Part shown: positions 50,912 through 53,754 of the stretch, one piece after another | Numbering within the stretch: position 1 is the first letter of the stretch | How the letters are laid out: each line of letters opens with the position of its first letter | From: Reyranella sp. | GTDB taxonomy: Bacteria; Pseudomonadota; Alphaproteobacteria; Reyranellales; Reyranellaceae | Length of the DNA: 53,754 nucleotides | Direction of reading: 5' to 3' | Assembly: GCA_030684475.1 (NCBI GenBank) | Contig: JAUXWB010000019.1 | Coordinates: 1-53,754 of the forward strand | Made by a program: the position numbers and the translations under genes | Notes under the pieces: generated by a model | What the model was told of the DNA's origin: nothing | The model's input: only the letters and a program-made list of their open reading frames with translations | Database searches by the model: none

Positions 50912-51478
50912 ATGGCTTCATCAAGCGTTCCGGCCGACGGGCACGGCGATCCGACGCGGCGCGATTTCCTCATGGTTGCGACCGGTGCCCTTGGCGCGGT
51001 CGGCGTGGGCTTCGTCGCCTGGCCGTTCATCAACAATCTCAATCCTGCCGCCGACACGCTGGCGCTCGCGTCGATCGACGTGAACGTCGCGCCGATCCAG
51101 GTCGGCCAGGCGATCACCGTAAGCTGGCGCGGCAAGCCGGTCTTCATCCGCCACCGTACGCCGGAAGAGATCAAGGCGGCCGAAGCCGTGCCGATGTCGG
51201 AGCTGCCCGATCCGCAGACCGACGATTCGCGCGTCACCGACACTGCCAAGAAGGTGCGCCGCGAGTGGCTGATCATGATCGGCGTCTGCACCCATCTCGG
51301 TTGCGTGCCGCTCGGCAACAAGCCGGGCCAGGACAAGGGCCCCTATGACGGGTGGTACTGCCCCTGCCACGGTTCCGCCTATGACACGTCCGGACGCATC
51401 CGGAAGGGACCGGCGCCGACGAATCTCGTGATCCCGGAGTATCTGTTCACTTCGGACACTCTCGTCCGCATCGGCTGA
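50912..51478 (+). CDS. petA: Ubiquinol-cytochrome c reductase Rieske iron-sulfur subunit
   Basis: A 188-residue protein. A TAT-type signal-anchor (DPTRRDFLMVATGALGAVGV) precedes one membrane helix. The Rieske fold has CTHLGCVPLGNKPGQ and WYCPCHGSAYDTSGRI (C-x-H-x2-C and C-x2-H-G-S). It carries electrons from quinol to cytochrome c1. It is the first gene of petABC; cytochrome b begins 45 bp downstream. Confidence 0.96.
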   Translation: MASSSVPADGHGDPTRRDFLMVATGALGAVGVGFVAWPFINNLNPAADTLALASIDVNVAPIQVGQAITVSWRGKPVFIRHRTPEEIKAAEAVPMSELPDPQTDDSRVTDTAKKVRREWLIMIGVCTHLGCVPLGNKPGQDKGPYDGWYCPCHGSAYDTSGRIRKGPAPTNLVIPEYLFTSDTLVRIG

Positions 51479-51523
51479 TCGTCCTACAGATCGCCCGCCC
51501 CAGATCGCGCAGGAGTTTGCAGC

Positions 51524-52759
51524 ATGGCCTCGTCTCACGGCACGCCGCCGGTTTTCAACAACAAGGTGATCGCCTGGATCGATCACCGCCTGCCGATCTT
51601 CTCGTATATCGAGAAAGAATATCACACCTTCCCGACGCCGCGGAATTTCAACTACTTCTGGAATTTCGGCGCGATCGCCACGGTGATGCTGGTCCTCATG
51701 ATCGCCACCGGGATCGTGCTCGCGACCAACTATACCCCGCATGTCCTGATGGCCTTCGACTCGGTCGAGCGCATCGACCGCGACGTGCCGCAGGGCTGGC
51801 TGATGCGCGACCTGCACATGAATGGCGCGTCGTTCTTCTTCATTGCCGTCTACATCCACATCTTCCGCGGCATGTACTACGGCTCCTACAAGGCGCCGCG
51901 CGAGCTCCTGTGGATCCTGGGCGTGGTCATCTTCCTGCTGATGATGGCGACGGCCTTCATGGGCTACGTCCTGCCGTGGGGCCAGATGAGCTTCTGGGGC
52001 GCCACCGTCATCACCAGCCTGTTCTCGGCCATTCCGGTGGTCGGCCAGTCGGTCGTCGACTGGCTGTGGGGCGGCTTCTCGATCGGCAATCCGACGCTCA
52101 ACCGCTTCTTCGCGCTGCACTACCTGCTGCCGTTCGTCATCGTCGCGGTGGTGGCGCTGCATGTCGTGGCACTGCACGTCCACGGCTCGAACAACCCGCT
52201 CGGCATCGATCCGAAGGGTCCGCAGGACACCGTGCCGTTCCATCCCTACTACACGATGAAGGACGGCTTCGGCGTCGTCGTCTTCCTGATCGTGTTCTCG
52301 GGCTTTGTATTCTTCGCCCCCGACTACTTGGGCCATCCCGACAACTACATTCCGGCCGATCCGCTGGTGACGCCGCCGCACATCGTGCCGGAGTGGTACT
52401 TCCTGCCGTACTACGCGATCCTGCGTGCGGTGCCGGACAAACTGGGCGGCGTGATCGCGATGTTCGGCGCCATTGCAGTGCTGTTCGTTCTACCGTGGCT
52501 CGACACCTCGCGCGTCCGGTCGGCGACGTTCCGCCCGATCTACAAGTGGTGCATGGCGATCCTGGTGATCGACGTGGTCGTGCTCGGCTTCTGCGGCGCC
52601 AATCCGCCGGCCGGGTTCTGGATCCCGTTGTCCCAGGCCGCCACGCTCTACTACTTCTTCCATTTCCTCATCCTGCTGCCGATCTTGGGTAAGATCGAAC
52701 GGCCATTGCCGATGCCGCCCAGCATCGCCGACGCAGTGCTCAAGAAGAAGGCAGGGTAA
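51524..52759 (+). CDS. petB: Cytochrome b of the bc1 complex
   Basis: A 411-residue membrane protein with eight helices. Heme ligands lie in [20 protein letters not shown] and [20 protein letters not shown] (His pairs), and the Qo-site PEWY in [15 protein letters not shown]. Glycine-rich [18 protein letters not shown] is also conserved. It oxidises ubiquinol and pumps protons (Q cycle). The ATG has an SD-like AGGAG at 51509-51513. Confidence 0.97.
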   Translation: MASSHGTPPVFNNKVIAWIDHRLPIFSYIEKEYHTFPTPRNFNYFWNFGAIATVMLVLMIATGIVLATNYTPHVLMAFDSVERIDRDVPQGWLMRDLHMNGASFFFIAVYIHIFRGMYYGSYKAPRELLWILGVVIFLLMMATAFMGYVLPWGQMSFWGATVITSLFSAIPVVGQSVVDWLWGGFSIGNPTLNRFFALHYLLPFVIVAVVALHVVALHVHGSNNPLGIDPKGPQDTVPFHPYYTMKDGFGVVVFLIVFSGFVFFAPDYLGHPDNYIPADPLVTPPHIVPEWYFLPYYAILRAVPDKLGGVIAMFGAIAVLFVLPWLDTSRVRSATFRPIYKWCMAILVIDVVVLGFCGANPPAGFWIPLSQAATLYYFFHFLILLPILGKIERPLPMPPSIADAVLKKKAG

Positions 52760-52764
52760 GCGCC

Positions 52765-53547
52765 ATGCGTAGACTGATCGTTTCCGGCGCGATTGCGGTC
52801 GCTGCCCTCGTCACCGGCGCCGTTGCCATCGCGGCCGGCCCCACGCCCCAGGCGCCTTCTCGTCAATGGAAATTCGAGGGGCCGTTCGGCACCTACGACC
52901 GTGCCGCCGCCCAGCGCGGCTATCAGGTCTATCAGGAGGTCTGCGCGGCCTGCCATTCGCTGTCGCTGCTGGCCTACCGCAACCTGATGGAGCTGGGGCT
53001 CACCGAGAACCAGGTCAAGGACCTGATCAAGGACATCGTCGTGCCCGACCTCAACGACGACGGCCAGCCGATCGACCGGCCGGCGCGTCTGTCGGACCGC
53101 TTCAAGAAGCCGTTCCCCAATGAGCTCGCCGCTGCCGCTGCCAACAACGGCAAGGCGCCGCCCGACCTCAGCGTCATCGTCAAGGCGCGCGCGAACGGCC
53201 CCAACTATATGCACGCATTGCTGACGGGCTACGTGCCGTTCGACAAGCTGACGCCCGAGCAGATCAAGGAATTCGCCGTCACCAAGGACGACAATTTCAA
53301 CACCTACTTCCCCGGCCACAAGATCGCCATGGCGTCGCCGCTGGACGACGACAAGGTGGCCTACGCCGACGGCACCAAGGCCACGCTCAGCCAGGAGGCT
53401 TCCGATGTCACGGAATTCCTGACTTGGGCCTCGGAGCCGCACATGGAAGATCGCAAGCGCACCGGTGTTCGCGTCATTCTTTTCCTTCTGGCGCTGGCTG
53501 GTCTGATGTATGCCGTGAAGCGCCAGGTCTGGTCCGGCAAGCACTGA
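52765..53547 (+). CDS. petC: Cytochrome c1 of the bc1 complex
   Basis: A 260-residue protein with a signal peptide (IVSGAIAVAALVTGAVAIA), the heme motif CAACHSLSLLAYRNL, the typical AANNGKAPPDLSVIVKAR, ANGPNYMHALLTGY, and KIAMASPLDDDKVAYADGT (the Met ligand). A C-terminal membrane anchor is VRVILFLLALAGLMYAVKRQ. It passes electrons to cytochrome c. It starts 5 bp after petB and is followed by a strong terminator. Confidence 0.97.
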   Translation: MRRLIVSGAIAVAALVTGAVAIAAGPTPQAPSRQWKFEGPFGTYDRAAAQRGYQVYQEVCAACHSLSLLAYRNLMELGLTENQVKDLIKDIVVPDLNDDGQPIDRPARLSDRFKKPFPNELAAAAANNGKAPPDLSVIVKARANGPNYMHALLTGYVPFDKLTPEQIKEFAVTKDDNFNTYFPGHKIAMASPLDDDKVAYADGTKATLSQEASDVTEFLTWASEPHMEDRKRTGVRVILFLLALAGLMYAVKRQVWSGKH

Positions 53548-53570
53548 AATCGCCGCAAGATTTCGAGAGA

Positions 53571-53597
53571 AGCCGCGGCTTGCCGCGGCTTTTTCTT
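53571..53597 (+). terminator. Intrinsic terminator of petABC
   Basis: A perfect 9-bp stem AGCCGCGGC/GCCGCGGCT (53571-53590) is followed by TTTTCTTT. It closes the bc1 operon. Confidence 0.92.
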
Positions 53598-53615
53598 TGG
53601 CGGCCTCAAGCGTGC

Positions 53616-53754
53616 TAGAGCATCGAGCCACAAATAGGAATCGACTGAGGATTCCCAAGGAATCAGAAATCTGATTCAAGGTTCTGGCTGGGGCTGGAGG
53701 CCAGCCTGGATGGGAAAGCCATATTCGATTGACCTTCGGGAGCGTGTTCAGGCG
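53616..53754 (+). mobile_element. Left end of an IS630-type insertion sequence (continues past window)
   Basis: The IS630-like transposase start at 53710 and the leader upstream imply an IS end here. A TA dinucleotide (53616-53617), the IS630 target, is a plausible left boundary. The leader holds GGAATC-GACTGAG-GATTCC and the palindrome GAATCAGA-AA-TCTGATTC (53660-53677), possibly the transposase operator. Without the right end I cannot confirm the boundary. Confidence 0.65.
53710..53754 (+). CDS. IS630-family transposase, first 15 codons (cut by window edge)
   Basis: ATG 53710 begins MGKPYSIDLRERVQA, the characteristic start of IS630-type transposases, whose N-terminal HTH begins this way. 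The DDE catalytic domain would lie outside the window. Confidence 0.8.
   Translation, partial: MGKPYSIDLRERVQA

Noticed and set aside
1..53754. CRISPR arrays, rRNA genes or a replication origin
   Set aside because: I saw no regularly spaced direct repeats with spacers, no rRNA sequence and no DnaA-box cluster.

Overview
The window is high-GC DNA with dense genes and many 4-bp ATGA/GTGA stop-start overlaps. It looks like an alphaproteobacterial chromosome. The evidence is a cytochrome bc1 operon, a class III adenylyl cyclase with a redox-type membrane anchor, a fused indolepyruvate:ferredoxin oxidoreductase, HemF, RecX, a YqgE-type protein and a MoxR/DUF58/DUF4159 operon. Reyranella or another Rhodospirillales-like lineage is my guess from overall style, not a demonstrated assignment.

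Layout. 0-3.7 kb: the 5' part of lon behind an overlapping hsp20, a REP/BIME-like palindromic repeat pair, a PPOX/F420-type reductase with a glutathione transferase, then two decayed gene remnants (DUF3298-like and DUF2252-like). 3.7-14.2 kb: the most unusual part. It is a tightly packed minus-strand operon of eight genes. The first encodes a sigma-70-like factor with an apparently duplicated region 2. It is followed by single-pass and secreted proteins (anti-sigma-like topology, CxxC zinc-ribbon-like, putative lipoprotein, three TPR or helical-repeat proteins, and a secreted protein with a GspG-like C-terminus). A divergent 776-residue helical-repeat protein and a convergent pair (PrcB-like exported protein plus small membrane protein) flank it. 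14.2-15.4 kb: a gene-poor stretch with a strong promoter-like sequence, an intrinsic terminator just before a start codon, a helix-turn-helix remnant, TCCGGACA motifs and three tandem 10-bp repeats.

15.4-29.8 kb: an EamA exporter, a DUF4864 protein, a lipoprotein, tRNA-Arg(ACG), a membrane SGNH hydrolase, an SDR lacking the usual catalytic Tyr, a shikimate dehydrogenase-like protein, a peroxiredoxin, YqgE, indolepyruvate oxidoreductase, a TPR protein, and the HAD-RecX-ArsC-like-cyclase operon. 29.8-39.5 kb: a TetR regulator, the SxtJ/DUF5989/carbamoyltransferase cassette, quinone oxidoreductase, an OmpA-like protein with a DsbA-type isomerase, an SDR with a Rieske oxygenase, another exported protein with an SDR, and a pirin.

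39.5-53.75 kb: the MoxR-DUF58-DUF4159-vWA operon (minus strand), a NUDIX/DUF6111/CCA-transferase/membrane protein operon (plus strand), a gene-poor stretch rich in dyads, hemF-trmL (minus), and the petABC (bc1) operon closed by a strong terminator. Just past that terminator the left end of an IS630-type insertion sequence begins and runs out of the window.

The best candidate for an undescribed system is the sigma/TPR/pseudopilin-like locus at 3.65-13.35 kb. All functional statements about it are inference from domain architecture read by eye.
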